Part shown: positions 1 through 8,068 of the stretch, piece after piece
Layout of the letters: each line of letters opens with the position of its first letter
Position numbering within the stretch: the stretch's first letter is position 1
The notes under the pieces: model-generated
Database searches by the model: none
What the model saw: only the letters and a program-made list of their open reading frames with translations
What the model was told of the DNA's origin: nothing
Source: Nocardiopsis sp. N85
GTDB taxonomy: Bacteria; Actinomycetota; Actinomycetes; Streptosporangiales; Streptosporangiaceae
Assembly: GCF_028882275.1 (NCBI RefSeq)
Contig: NZ_JARBUT010000020.1
Span: 1 to 64,000 of the forward strand
DNA: 64,000 nt
Direction of reading: 5' to 3'
Position numbers and translations under genes: made by a program

Positions 1-2
1 TC

Positions 3-485
3 GGCACCGTGGTGTTCGCGATGTTCGCGGGCTTCTACTTCTGGTGGCCCAAGTTCACCGGCAAGATGCTCAACGAGCCGCTCGGCAAGGTCCACTTCTG
101 GCTGCTGTTCTTCGGCTTCCACGGCACGTTCCTGGTCCAGCACTGGCTGGGCGCCATGGGCTTCCCGCGCCGCTACGCCGACTACCTGCCGGGTGACGGC
201 TTCACGCTGCTGAACCAGATCTCCTCGATCTCCTCGTTCGTCCTGGCCGCCTCGACGCTGCTGTTCTTCTGGAACATGTACATCACGTCGAAGAACGCGC
301 CCATGGTCGGTGTGGACGACCCGTGGGGTTACGGCTGCTCGTTGGAGTGGGCGACCTCCTGCCCGCCGCCGCGGCACAACTTCACGTCGCTGCCGCGGAT
401 CCGGTCCGAGCGTCCGGCGTTCGACCTCAACCACCCGCACGCCGCCGCCCCTGGCGCGGTCCCCGTCGGTGCCACGAAGGAGTAG
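3..485 (+). CDS. ctaD: Cytochrome c oxidase subunit I (aa3), C-terminal part
   Basis: This is the 3' end of the main catalytic subunit of the aa3-type terminal oxidase; the 5' part lies before the window. The 160 visible residues hold the last two membrane helices (HFWLLFFGFHGTFLVQHW and a later Leu/Phe/Ile-rich helix around LLNQISSISSFVLAAS). They also hold the family signatures PRRYADY between them and DDPWGYG...EWATSCPPPRHNF after them. The haem and CuB ligands lie upstream and cannot be checked. The stop is followed within 10 nt by ctaF, so the two are co-transcribed. The protein works in the plasma membrane with CtaC, CtaE and CtaF and takes electrons from QcrC. Identity is confident; only the truncation limits the call. 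Confidence 0.95.
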   Translation, partial: GTVVFAMFAGFYFWWPKFTGKMLNEPLGKVHFWLLFFGFHGTFLVQHWLGAMGFPRRYADYLPGDGFTLLNQISSISSFVLAASTLLFFWNMYITSKNAPMVGVDDPWGYGCSLEWATSCPPPRHNFTSLPRIRSERPAFDLNHPHAAAPGAVPVGATKE

Positions 486-491
486 GGGCGC

Positions 492-917
492 ATGAAGACG
501 CAGGCCTATCTGTTCATGGGCGTCTCGACCTTCTTCGGTCTGGCGGCCGCCCTGTACGTCTACTGGTCCTGGCAGGACACCGGGGCCATCGAGTGGACCG
601 GCACCACGGCGCTGGTCGTCTCGATCGGCTTCGGCTGGATGATCGGTTTCTGGCTCTGGCAGGCGGCCCGCCGCAGCGAGCACTTCCACGGTCTGCCCGC
701 GGAGGAGCGGCTCGACGGTGAGATCGCCGAGAACGCCGGGGAGTACGGCTTCTTCAGCCCGCACAGCTGGTGGCCGATGTTCGTGGCCCTGGCCGTCGCG
801 TTCACCGCGGTGGGCGTGGCCATCGGCTGGTGGATGGTGATCATCGGTGGCTTCGCCGTCATCCTCACCTCCATCGGCTGGGTCTTCGAGTACTACCGCA
901 AGGAGTTCCAGCACTAG
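492..917 (+). CDS. ctaF: Cytochrome c oxidase subunit IV, actinobacterial type
   Basis: This 141-residue membrane protein is the small fourth subunit found in actinobacterial aa3 oxidases, not related to mitochondrial subunit IV. Four hydrophobic segments are visible: around residues 5-27 and 36-58, then a close pair at about 92-130. Its length and its place directly behind ctaD match the family. The start ATG lies 7 nt after the ctaD stop and GGGGCGC precedes it, so translation is probably coupled. It is thought to stabilise the oxidase within the bcc-aa3 supercomplex and has no known redox centre. A strong terminator follows and ends the operon here. Confidence 0.9.
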   Translation: MKTQAYLFMGVSTFFGLAAALYVYWSWQDTGAIEWTGTTALVVSIGFGWMIGFWLWQAARRSEHFHGLPAEERLDGEIAENAGEYGFFSPHSWWPMFVALAVAFTAVGVAIGWWMVIIGGFAVILTSIGWVFEYYRKEFQH

Positions 918-935
918 CCGGAACACCGAGCCTCC

Positions 936-977
936 GCCCCGGCGGCGGCCCCTCAGGGGGTCGCCGCCGGGGCTTTT
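936..977 (+). terminator. Rho-independent terminator of ctaD-ctaF
   Basis: Arms 936-952 and 957-973 pair almost perfectly (GCCCCGGCGGCG against CGCCGCCGGGGC, then four further C-G pairs) around the loop TCAG, and TTTT follows. It sits 18 nt after the ctaF stop. Confidence 0.85.
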
Positions 978-1030
978 CCGTGTCGGGAAGCGCCGGAGTG
1001 GCGAACACCGTGATCCGCCCACGTCCATTG

Positions 1031-1054
1031 TAACCTTATGATCACTTAAAGTGA
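1031..1054 (+). promoter_or_regulatory. Probable promoter and small palindrome before the L,D-transpeptidase gene
   Basis: A -10-like TAACCT (1031-1036) is followed by the inverted repeat TCACTTAAAGTGA (1042-1054). The repeat would cover the expected transcription start. No convincing -35 element is visible. The palindrome could be an operator. Confidence 0.35.
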
Positions 1055-1071
1055 CATCTGGGGGTTATGTC

Positions 1072-2349
1072 ATGGACCGACGAGTCCGGTTCACCGGGCG
1101 CCTGGTCACCGGCACCATCGCCGCCGTCCTCCTGGCCACGGCCTGCACGGCCGCGGAGGAGAGCGCGCCGGCGGCGCCCCGACCGCGGATCTCCGTCACC
1201 CCGACACCGGGGGAGGGCGGTATCGCGCCCAACACGCCCGTACGGGTCTCGGTCGACGGAGGCGTCCTCACCGACGTGTCCGTCGAACAGGTCGGCGCCC
1301 GGGAGTGGGCGTCGGCGGAGCTGGGGGCCGAGGGCGACGAGCGGGCGTCCGTGGGCGGCTCCCTCACCGAGGACGGGTCCTCCTGGGTCAGCGACCGGAA
1401 CCTGGCCCCCGGGTCCCGGGTGTCCGTCTACGCCACCGCGGAGGACGCCGACGGCGAGCGCAGCGAGGTGGTCTCCACGTTCGCCACCCACGAGGTGGCC
1501 GAGGACGCGCGCATGGCCGACCCGTTCGTCCTGCCGCAGGAGGGACAGACGGTCGGGGTGGGCATGCCGATCGTCGTCACCTTCGCCGAGCCCGTGGAAC
1601 ATCGCGAGCAGGTCGAGAACTCCATGCACGTGACCTCGGAGAAGGCCACCGAGGGCGCCTGGAACTGGACCGACGGGACCACCGCGGTGTTCCGCCCCGA
1701 GGAGTACTGGGAGCCCCACCAGAAGGTCGCCGTCGACCTGCGCCTGACCGGGGTCGAGGCCGCGGACGGGGTGTTCGGCGTCGCCGACCGGCGCGTCGAG
1801 TTCGAGGTCGGCCGCGAGCTCATCGCCACCATGCACGTCCCCGATCACCGGATGGACGTGGAGGTGGACGGCGAACGGATCCGCTCCATCCCCGTCAGCA
1901 ACGGCAAGGCGGAGCGGCGCTTCAACACCACGACCTCCGGCGTCCACGTCCTCATGGAGAGGTACGCCAGACTCGTGATGGACTCGGCGACGGTCGGCAT
2001 CCCCGCGGGTTCGCCCGGGTACTACCGGGTCGACGTCGACTGGGCGGTGCGCACCTCCAACAGCGGCGAGTTCACCCACGCCGCACCCTGGAACGGGAGC
2101 ATCGGCCACGCGAACCGGTCCAACGGCTGCACCAACATGTCCGTCTCCGACGCCCGCTGGTTCCACGACAACACGCTGATGGGGGACGTGCTGGAGACCA
2201 CCGGCACCTCCAGGGAACTGGAGTGGGACAACGGTTGGGGCTTCTACCAGCGTTCGTGGAAGGAATGGCTGGAGCACAGCGAGACCGGTCGACCCCAGGT
2301 GACCGACGGGACGCCCCCTCCCGGCACCGTCCACGGCGAGGATCTGTGA
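1072..2349 (+). CDS. Lipoprotein L,D-transpeptidase (Ig-like domains plus YkuD domain)
   Basis: The enzyme makes 3-3 cross-links in peptidoglycan from outside the membrane. I start it at ATG 1072 because GGGGG lies 7 nt upstream; an in-frame GTG at 1051 is the alternative. The 425-residue product has an Arg-rich n-region, a hydrophobic stretch and a lipobox ending LLATAC (Cys25), so it should be lipid-anchored. Two Ig-like beta domains follow (about 45-240). The YkuD domain carries HAAPW (His336) and SNGCTN (Cys353). The usual SHGC motif reads SNGC here. Architecture and length match mycobacterial LdtB/LdtMt2 proteins. A following convergent gene is only 21 bp away. Confidence 0.9.
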   Translation: MDRRVRFTGRLVTGTIAAVLLATACTAAEESAPAAPRPRISVTPTPGEGGIAPNTPVRVSVDGGVLTDVSVEQVGAREWASAELGAEGDERASVGGSLTEDGSSWVSDRNLAPGSRVSVYATAEDADGERSEVVSTFATHEVAEDARMADPFVLPQEGQTVGVGMPIVVTFAEPVEHREQVENSMHVTSEKATEGAWNWTDGTTAVFRPEEYWEPHQKVAVDLRLTGVEAADGVFGVADRRVEFEVGRELIATMHVPDHRMDVEVDGERIRSIPVSNGKAERRFNTTTSGVHVLMERYARLVMDSATVGIPAGSPGYYRVDVDWAVRTSNSGEFTHAAPWNGSIGHANRSNGCTNMSVSDARWFHDNTLMGDVLETTGTSRELEWDNGWGFYQRSWKEWLEHSETGRPQVTDGTPPPGTVHGEDL

Positions 2350-2370
2350 GGCGGGGGAGCCCCAAGGGTC

Positions 2371-3498
2371 TCAGGGGGCCGCGAGAAGGGCCGTGAGGCG
2401 TTCCGAGGTCCTGCCCCAGGTCCACTCCCGCTCCACCCATTCCCGGCCGCGTCCGCCCATCCGGGCGGCGCGGTCGGGGTCCTTCAGGAGGCGGACGAGC
2501 GCCCGGGCGGTGGGCCCCGGGAGGGTCCCGTCGACGACGTGCCCGGTCTCCCCGTCCAGCACCGCGTCCGGCGCGCCGCCGGAATCACCCGCCACCACCG
2601 GCAGACCCGTGGCGGAGGCCTCCAGGTAGACGATGCCCAACCCCTCGACGTCCAGGCCGCCACGCCGGGTACGGCACGGCATCGCGAACACGTCACCGGC
2701 GTCGTAGTGGGCGGGCAACTCCTCCGGGGCGACCGGCCCGGTCAGCACGACCGAGTCCAGCCCGGCCGCGGCCGACCGCAGCCGAGCCGCGTCGGGACCG
2801 TCGCCGACGATGAGCAGGGCCGCGTCGGGCACGTCGGCCAGCACCCGGGGCCAGGCGCGCAGGAGGGTGTCCTGGCCCTTGCGGCGCACCAGTCGCGAGA
2901 CGCACACCACCACCGGGCGTCCCCCCAGGCCGTAGCGGTCGCGGACCTTCCCGCCGCCCGCTCCGGGACGGAAACGGGTGACGTCCACCCCCGGCGTCAC
3001 CCGCCGCATGCGCGCCGCCGCGCCCGGGGACAGCGCTCGGGCCAACCGGCGTCGGGTGTACTCGCCCAGATGGGTGACCGTGTCGGTGGTGTCGCCGATA
3101 CGGCGCAGCGCCTCGCGCGCGCCCGGCAGCGCCGACCATCCCGTCTCGTGCCCGTGGGTCAGCGCCACCTGACGGCGCACCGTGCCCGACAACCGGCCGG
3201 CCAGCAGCCCCAACGGGGCCGCCGCTCCGTACAGCACCGCCTCGCGGTCCTCCAACCGGGCGATGGCCTCCGCGCGCGCCGCCACACGGGGGGTGGGCAG
3301 CAGGACCCGCGCGGCGTCGCGCACCACGGGGAAGGGCAGGCGCAGATCGAAACGGGGATCCGCGGCGGCGTCCGCCCGGGAGGGCGAGGAGCAGTACACG
3401 ACGACGTCGGGCAGACGCAGCGCCACCTCGTGGACGAAGGCCTCGATGCCCCCGGCGCGCGGAGGGAAGTCGTTGGTGATGATCAGGGTTCGCGGCAC
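2371..3498 (-). CDS. pimB: PimB-type GDP-mannose-dependent mannosyltransferase, GT4 family
   Basis: The product is predicted to add the second mannose to phosphatidylinositol mannoside on the cytoplasmic membrane face. The 375-residue GT-B protein opens with PRTLIITNDFPPRAGGIE and carries SRLVRRKGQDTLL at the start of the C-terminal Rossmann domain. The C-terminal EX7E-type region reads GLGIVYLEASATGLPVVAGD, close along its length to mycobacterial PimB' (Rv2188c). GTG 3498 is chosen because TACGCT stands exactly 6 nt before it, as in a leaderless mRNA. In Mycobacterium the gene also lies near a secreted NlpC/P60 gene and a DEDD-UvrC gene, as here. Another GT4 mannosyltransferase remains possible. 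Confidence 0.85.
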   Translation of the reverse strand: MPRTLIITNDFPPRAGGIEAFVHEVALRLPDVVVYCSSPSRADAAADPRFDLRLPFPVVRDAARVLLPTPRVAARAEAIARLEDREAVLYGAAAPLGLLAGRLSGTVRRQVALTHGHETGWSALPGAREALRRIGDTTDTVTHLGEYTRRRLARALSPGAAARMRRVTPGVDVTRFRPGAGGGKVRDRYGLGGRPVVVCVSRLVRRKGQDTLLRAWPRVLADVPDAALLIVGDGPDAARLRSAAAGLDSVVLTGPVAPEELPAHYDAGDVFAMPCRTRRGGLDVEGLGIVYLEASATGLPVVAGDSGGAPDAVLDGETGHVVDGTLPGPTARALVRLLKDPDRAARMGGRGREWVEREWTWGRTSERLTALLAAP

Positions 3499-3504
3499 AG
3501 GCCG

Positions 3505-3510
3505 AGCGTA
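3505..3510 (-). promoter_or_regulatory. -10 element of a leaderless pimB transcript
   Basis: TACGCT (minus strand) lies 6 nt upstream of GTG 3498, so transcription should begin at the start codon. No clear -35 element is seen. Confidence 0.55.
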
Positions 3511-3541
3511 GCCGCCTCGTGCCGAGCGCGCCCCGGACACG

Positions 3542-3577
3542 ACGGAGCCCCGCAGCCGATCGGTTGCGGGGCTCCGT
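3542..3577 (-). terminator. Terminator after the first NlpC/P60 gene
   Basis: A perfect 13-bp stem (ACGGAGCCCCGCA with TGCGGGGCTCCGT) encloses a 10-nt loop. It has no long U-tract. It lies between the end of the upstream minus-strand gene and the pimB promoter. Confidence 0.75.
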
Positions 3578-3737
3578 GCGGTGAGGGCGACCAGGGTCCC
3601 CTCGACGCCGACGTGTGGCGCCGCGCCCTCTCCGGACCGGTTCCCCGTTCCCCCGGTGTGGGGAACGCCGTCCGCCGCGGGCCTTCGAGGACGGGGAGGG
3701 CGTGCCGAAACGGGATGCGGGCCCCGAGCGGTACGGA

Positions 3738-4769
3738 CTACGGGCGGACCGCCGTCACGAAGTTCGCGCGGTAGTAGTCGCTGAGGGTGACGGTGCCGAT
3801 GGGCTTGCTCGACGTCGAGGCGTGGACCATGACGTTGTCACCGGCGTACAGACCCACGTGGCTCGGGCTGGAGCCGTAGAAGAACAACAGGTCGCCGGGC
3901 TGCTTGTTCTCCCAGGACACCCGCTGGCCGGCGTTGACCTGGTCGTAGGTGGTGCGCGGCAGGTTCACGCCCGCCTGACGCCAGGCGGCCTGGGTCAGGC
4001 CGGAGCAGTCGTAGCCGTTGGGGCCGGTGCCGCCCCACACGTAGGGCTTGCCGATCTGGGCGTAGGCGAAGTCCAGGGCCGCCTTGGCGTTGCCCGAGGC
4101 CGGGCCGGTGTACGTGCCGCCACCGCCTCCGCCGGTACCGCCCCCGGTGCCGCCGCCTCCGGTGTCGGTGGTGTTGGCGGTGTTGGCCGTGACCTCGGCC
4201 TGTTCCTCGGCGCTCAGCTCGTCGAGCAGGTCCTGCTGCTCGGAGAGCTTCTCCTCGGCCTTCTCGGTGGCCTCCTCCGCCTCTTCGAGGGCCTCGGCGG
4301 CCTCCTCCTCGGTGTCGGCGGCCTCGGTCTCCAGGGTCTCCAGCGCCGCCAGCTCCTCCAGGTACCTTTCGAGGTTGGCGTCGTGCTGGTCGGAGAGGTA
4401 GGTCAGGTCGGACTGGTGGACCATCGCCTCCTCGGGCCCGCCCGCTCCGATGAGCTGGGTGGGGGAGGTGAAGTCGGTGCCCGTGTAGGTGAGGTTGGCC
4501 AGGGTGCGCACACCGCGGCTCAGTCCCTCCACCCGCTCCTGCGCCTCCTCAAGGTCCTTCAGGATGTCCTGGAGCTTCTCCTCGGCGACCTCGTGGGTCT
4601 CCTGGGCCTCGTTGTAGGTCGCGTTGAGTCCGATGAACTCCTCTTCGAGGCGTTCGATCTCCTCACGGACCTCCTCGATGGTCGGCTCCGCGTGGGCGAC
4701 CGCGGTCGGTAGGAGGAAGGCACCCGAGGCCAGGATTGCGATGACCGATGCGCGGCGCGATACGGACAC
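3738..4769 (-). CDS. Secreted NlpC/P60 peptidoglycan endopeptidase, copy 1
   Basis: A cell-wall hydrolase expected to cut stem peptides between D-Glu and the diamino acid during growth or division. The 343-residue product has a signal peptide ending AVAHA, a long Glu-rich coiled coil (about 25-185) and a Gly/Thr linker. Residues 227-343 are the NlpC/P60 domain with Cys255 (YDCSGL), His304 (SHVGLY) and His316 (MVHAS). GTG 4769 is preferred because GAGGAAGG precedes it by 11 nt; TTG 4790 is an upstream alternative. The coiled coil plus hydrolase layout matches RipC/PcsB-type enzymes, which FtsEX activates; ftsEX is not in this window. A close paralog lies directly upstream. Confidence 0.88.
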   Translation of the reverse strand: MSVSRRASVIAILASGAFLLPTAVAHAEPTIEEVREEIERLEEEFIGLNATYNEAQETHEVAEEKLQDILKDLEEAQERVEGLSRGVRTLANLTYTGTDFTSPTQLIGAGGPEEAMVHQSDLTYLSDQHDANLERYLEELAALETLETEAADTEEEAAEALEEAEEATEKAEEKLSEQQDLLDELSAEEQAEVTANTANTTDTGGGGTGGGTGGGGGGTYTGPASGNAKAALDFAYAQIGKPYVWGGTGPNGYDCSGLTQAAWRQAGVNLPRTTYDQVNAGQRVSWENKQPGDLLFFYGSSPSHVGLYAGDNVMVHASTSSKPIGTVTLSDYYRANFVTAVRP

Positions 4770-5018
4770 GGTGGGAAACACCTTCCTCAAGGGAGGACGC
4801 CGGTCGGAGAAGGGGCTCCGTACGACCGTCGGGGGACCGGACCGGCGTCATGAAGGGGTCGAAAGACGTTCGGCGTTGAACACTAGTGCATCCCTTGGGG
4901 CGCTCTCAACCTTTTCGTTACGTACCCATCATTGGCCGGCGGTGTCCGAAAAAGGGGGGCTCGATACGCCGAGAGGCCGCCCCCCGCGATCGGGGACGGC
5001 CTCGTGGACGACGTCGTG

Positions 5019-6020
5019 TCAGGGACGCACGGCGAACTGGAACTGGCCCGCCCAGTAGGCGGCCAGACCGACCACCTCGATGTTGCGGCCGGTGCGCGGG
5101 GCGTGCACCATCTGCCCGTTGCCCGCGTACAGGCCGTTGTGGCCCAGGCTGCTGAAGAACATGATGTCGCCCGGCTGGAGGGCGTTCATGTCGTAGATGC
5201 GGGTGCCCACCTCGGCCTGGGAGTAGGTCGTCCGGGGCAGGTCCACGCCGCCGTGACGCCAGGCGGCCTGGGTCAGTCCGGAGCAGTCGTAGCCGTTGGG
5301 ACCGGTGCCGCCGTAGATGTAGGGCTTGCCGATCTGGGCGTAGGCGAAGTCCAGGGCCAGGGCCGCGTTCCCGGTGGCCGAGCCCGTGTAGGACTGGCCG
5401 CCGGAGTCGTTCGCGCCCTCGGTGGAGACGTCGGCGTCGGGGAACTGGGTGAGCAGTTCCTCCTGCTCGGAGATCTTCTCCTCGACCTCGTCCTTGGCCT
5501 CTTCGCTCTTCTCCAGGGCGTCCTCGGCCTCTTCGAGGGCCTCCTCGGCCTCGTCCTTGAGGGAGAACAGGCGCTCGGCGGACTCGCCGAACTCGTCGAG
5601 CTGCGCCTTCTGCGAGTCCGACAGGTAGTTGAGGTCGGCGGTCTGCTCCAACAGGTTCTCGGGACCGTTGGAGGTCAGGAGGTTGGCCACCGAGTCCATG
5701 TCGCCGGACTGGTAGGTCGCGTTGGCGAGCTTCTGGACCTTCTCCTTGAGAGCCTCGTAGTTCTCCTGCTCGGCCCCGACCTCCTCGTCGAGTTCGTCGT
5801 ACCGGGCCTCGGCGACCTCGTGGTCCTCCTTGGCCTGGTTGTACTCCTCGACTGCCGTGGAGGCCTCCTCGTTGAGGCGCTCGATCTCCTCCTCCACCTC
5901 CTCGCGGGTCGGCTCCGCGTAGGCGGTGCCGGGGACGAGGAGTGAGCCGGCGACGACCGCTCCGATTCCGGTCGAAGCGGCGATTCGGCGAGCCGTACGC
6001 CGACCACCGGTGTTCTTCAT
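5019..6020 (-). CDS. Secreted NlpC/P60 peptidoglycan endopeptidase, copy 2
   Basis: Paralog of the neighbouring gene, with the same order: signal peptide ending GTAYA, acidic coiled coil from about residue 30 to 185, short linker, then the hydrolase domain at 218-333. Catalytic residues are Cys246 (YDCSGL), His294 (LGHNGLY) and His306 (MVHAP). The block from ALDFAYAQIGKPY through LPRTTY is almost the same in both copies, while the tails differ. ATG 6020 follows AAGGAG by 11 nt. The gene has its own upstream region with two CCGGTAGA repeats, so the copies may be expressed under different conditions. Localisation outside the membrane is inferred from the signal peptide. Confidence 0.88.
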   Translation of the reverse strand: MKNTGGRRTARRIAASTGIGAVVAGSLLVPGTAYAEPTREEVEEEIERLNEEASTAVEEYNQAKEDHEVAEARYDELDEEVGAEQENYEALKEKVQKLANATYQSGDMDSVANLLTSNGPENLLEQTADLNYLSDSQKAQLDEFGESAERLFSLKDEAEEALEEAEDALEKSEEAKDEVEEKISEQEELLTQFPDADVSTEGANDSGGQSYTGSATGNAALALDFAYAQIGKPYIYGGTGPNGYDCSGLTQAAWRHGGVDLPRTTYSQAEVGTRIYDMNALQPGDIMFFSSLGHNGLYAGNGQMVHAPRTGRNIEVVGLAAYWAGQFQFAVRP

Positions 6021-6162
6021 GGCGGGCCACGCTCCTTGGGGTGTGAGAAATCCGCACGGGGGTGCTGGAGGGTGAAACGTACTGGGAGAGGCGCCCACAT
6101 CCGGGACACGGGCACCGTGTGAGTGTGCGGGAATCCGCCGGGGGACACGGGTGGCGTTCTAT

Positions 6163-6190
6163 CCGGTAGAGCACTCACGTTCCCGGTAGA
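6163..6190. repeat. Two CCGGTAGA direct repeats, 20 bp apart
   Basis: CCGGTAGA occurs at 6163-6170 and 6183-6190, a spacing of two helical turns. It lies 143 bp upstream of NlpC/P60 copy 2. This fits tandem binding sites for a regulator, but none is known to me. Confidence 0.35.
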
Positions 6191-6295
6191 ACCTAGCGGA
6201 CCGCCCGGCTCGGCTCAACCATGGGGCCGAACACATGGCGTGGATCTCAAGGGGGGAGCGGACACGGATGCGGCGCCCGGGGCGCCGCATCCGCC

Positions 6296-7666
6296 TCAAC
6301 CGTGCGACTCCAACCTGCGAAGGAAGATGGGCGAGGAGATCGCCCGGGCCCCGGCCCGCCGCACCGCGCCCACGATCTCCCGGTCGGAGGTGACGACGGC
6401 GATCGGTCGCCCCGGGGGTTCGGCGCGCACCAGGCGGACGATCAGCTCGTCCGCGGTCTCCCCGGGGGCGCTGAACAGCAGCCGCACCCGTCGGGTCTGC
6501 GCCACCACGGGCGGCGTGTCCACGTCCGCCCCGTCGAACACGCAGGTGATCTCCGCCTTGGTCCGGCTGGCCAGCCCCTCCAGGGAGGACAGCAACCGGG
6601 TGCGCTGATCGGCCAGCGGCAGCGTCCCGTACCCGGTCTTGGTGACGTTGTAGCCGTCCACCAGAAGATGCACGCGCGGCACCGTCAACAGGTACTCGAG
6701 CAATCCGGGGTCGTCGTCGGGCAGCCCGCCCAGGGACACCCGTCGGCGCTCGTCGGTCTCGGCCACCACCAGGTCGGCGGGATCGTCCACGGAGGCGGGC
6801 AGCGCGAGTTCGCGTCGCAGCCCGTGGGAGGCGTCCACCAGCACGTCGAGCAGGACGCGCAGCCGGGCGTCGTCGGCGTTGCGGCCCGCCCGTGCCGCCC
6901 GTCGGGCGTTCTCCACCTGGGCCTCGGCGGCGGACAACCGCGACTTGAGCCGCCGGTTCTCCGACTCCAACGCGCCGAGCCGGCCGGTGATCACCGCGGC
7001 GCGCTCGTCCGTCTCCGAGGTGATCCGATCGGCCCGGGACAGCGCCTCCTTGGCCCGGCGCCGTTCGGTGTGCACCTTCTGGCGCAGCTCGCCGATCTCG
7101 GCCCGCTGCTCCTTGATCTGGGAGCGCAACCGCTCCAGTTCGGTCCGATGCTCCTCGCGGGTCTCCTCCAGTCGACGTCGCGCCGCGTCGAGCGCCTCGG
7201 CGGCCTCGTCCGCCTCCTTGGCCCCGACCTGGCGGTCCAACTCCCGGTGGACGCCCTCGATGATGTCCGCCCAACCCGACGGACGCAGGAGATAGGCGCA
7301 GGCCGCCACCGCCACGGGGTCGGCGGCGGGCGGTACCAGGCCCGAACGCAGACCCTCGGCGAGTTCGGGCCACACCTGTTCGACCCGGTCGGCCACCAGG
7401 GCTCGGAACTCCGGGTCGTTCTCCAGTTGCGCGGCGATCTGCGGACCGGCCAACCGCGCCCGACGGCGCGGTTCGAACTTGGCGACCCGTCTCAGCGCCG
7501 GCGGAAGTTCCGCGGCGCGCATCCCACCCAGCACGTCGGAGCCGTAGTCGACGATCCGGGAGCGCACGGCCTCGGGCAGGGGACGGAGCAGCCGCCCCTC
7601 CTCCACCTCGGGGACGAGCGCCGACGCGGTGTCCCCGGAGTCGCCGGCCTCCGGGCCGGTGCTCAT
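6296..7666 (-). CDS. NYN-domain (PIN-like) RNA-binding/nuclease protein
   Basis: The C-terminal ~160 residues form a YacP-type NYN domain: HLLVDGYNVTKTGYG supplies the first acidic residue, ITCVFDGADVD the second, and IAVVTSDREIV the third. The fold belongs to PIN-like nucleases that act on RNA. Before it lie a helical N-terminal region (about 30-200) and a long coiled coil (about 190-290, EAAEALDAARRRLEETREE). Length is 456 residues, similar to Streptomyces homologs recalled from memory. ATG 7666 overlaps the stop of the upstream Zn-ribbon gene as ATGA, so the pair is translationally coupled. The substrate is unknown. Confidence 0.75.
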   Translation of the reverse strand: MSTGPEAGDSGDTASALVPEVEEGRLLRPLPEAVRSRIVDYGSDVLGGMRAAELPPALRRVAKFEPRRRARLAGPQIAAQLENDPEFRALVADRVEQVWPELAEGLRSGLVPPAADPVAVAACAYLLRPSGWADIIEGVHRELDRQVGAKEADEAAEALDAARRRLEETREEHRTELERLRSQIKEQRAEIGELRQKVHTERRRAKEALSRADRITSETDERAAVITGRLGALESENRRLKSRLSAAEAQVENARRAARAGRNADDARLRVLLDVLVDASHGLRRELALPASVDDPADLVVAETDERRRVSLGGLPDDDPGLLEYLLTVPRVHLLVDGYNVTKTGYGTLPLADQRTRLLSSLEGLASRTKAEITCVFDGADVDTPPVVAQTRRVRLLFSAPGETADELIVRLVRAEPPGRPIAVVTSDREIVGAVRRAGARAISSPIFLRRLESHG

Positions 7667-7944
7667 GCCCGACCCGTCGGGCTCTCCGCCGAAGTGCCGG
7701 AGACCGACCGGTCGGCGTCGGGGCGGGCGATGATCTCGATGCGGTCCGCGGCCCCGCACCAACGGCACTTGACCTGCTCGATCGTCTCGGAGAGCGTGGT
7801 GCGCTCCTCCACCCGACCCTCGCCGGCCAGGTCCAGGTGCAGGTAGTCCTGGGAGCGGACGGTGCGCGTCACGTCGAACCGCGTGAGGTTGCCGCATCCG
7901 GTGCACCGCCACCGCTCATTGTCACCCGGCATCGCGATCCCCAC
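7663..7944 (-). CDS. Small zinc-ribbon protein of unknown function
   Basis: A 93-residue protein with two Cys pairs, CTGCGN near the start and CRWCGA near residue 67, spaced as in a zinc ribbon. GTG 7944 follows AGGAGGAACC closely; ATG 7932 is the other likely start. The stop overlaps the NYN gene start by 4 bp. This coupling suggests the two proteins act together, perhaps with the ribbon contacting RNA or a partner. I do not recognise a characterised family. The C-terminal 15 residues look disordered. Confidence 0.65.
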   Translation of the reverse strand: MGIAMPGDNERWRCTGCGNLTRFDVTRTVRSQDYLHLDLAGEGRVEERTTLSETIEQVKCRWCGAADRIEIIARPDADRSVSGTSAESPTGRA

Positions 7945-8056
7945 GGTTCCTCCTCTTGTCGTGTACGGCACGAGAGCCTTGTGCCCCATCACCCACATCT
8001 TTCCATGTCGGGCGGGTCGGACCGGAGGCCGGCCGCGTTCGGTCGTCGGCGCCGAT

Positions 8057-8062
8057 TACCCT
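8057..8062 (+). promoter_or_regulatory. -10 element of a leaderless DEDD-UvrC transcript
   Basis: TACCCT lies 6 nt before GTG 8069 with no ribosome-binding site in between. Confidence 0.6.
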
Positions 8063-8068
8063 GACCGG

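Noticed and set aside
4770..5018. c-di-AMP (ydaO-type) riboswitch before the NlpC/P60 genes
   Set aside because: Such riboswitches often precede cell-wall hydrolases in actinobacteria, but the conserved ydaO blocks are absent here and at 6021-6295.
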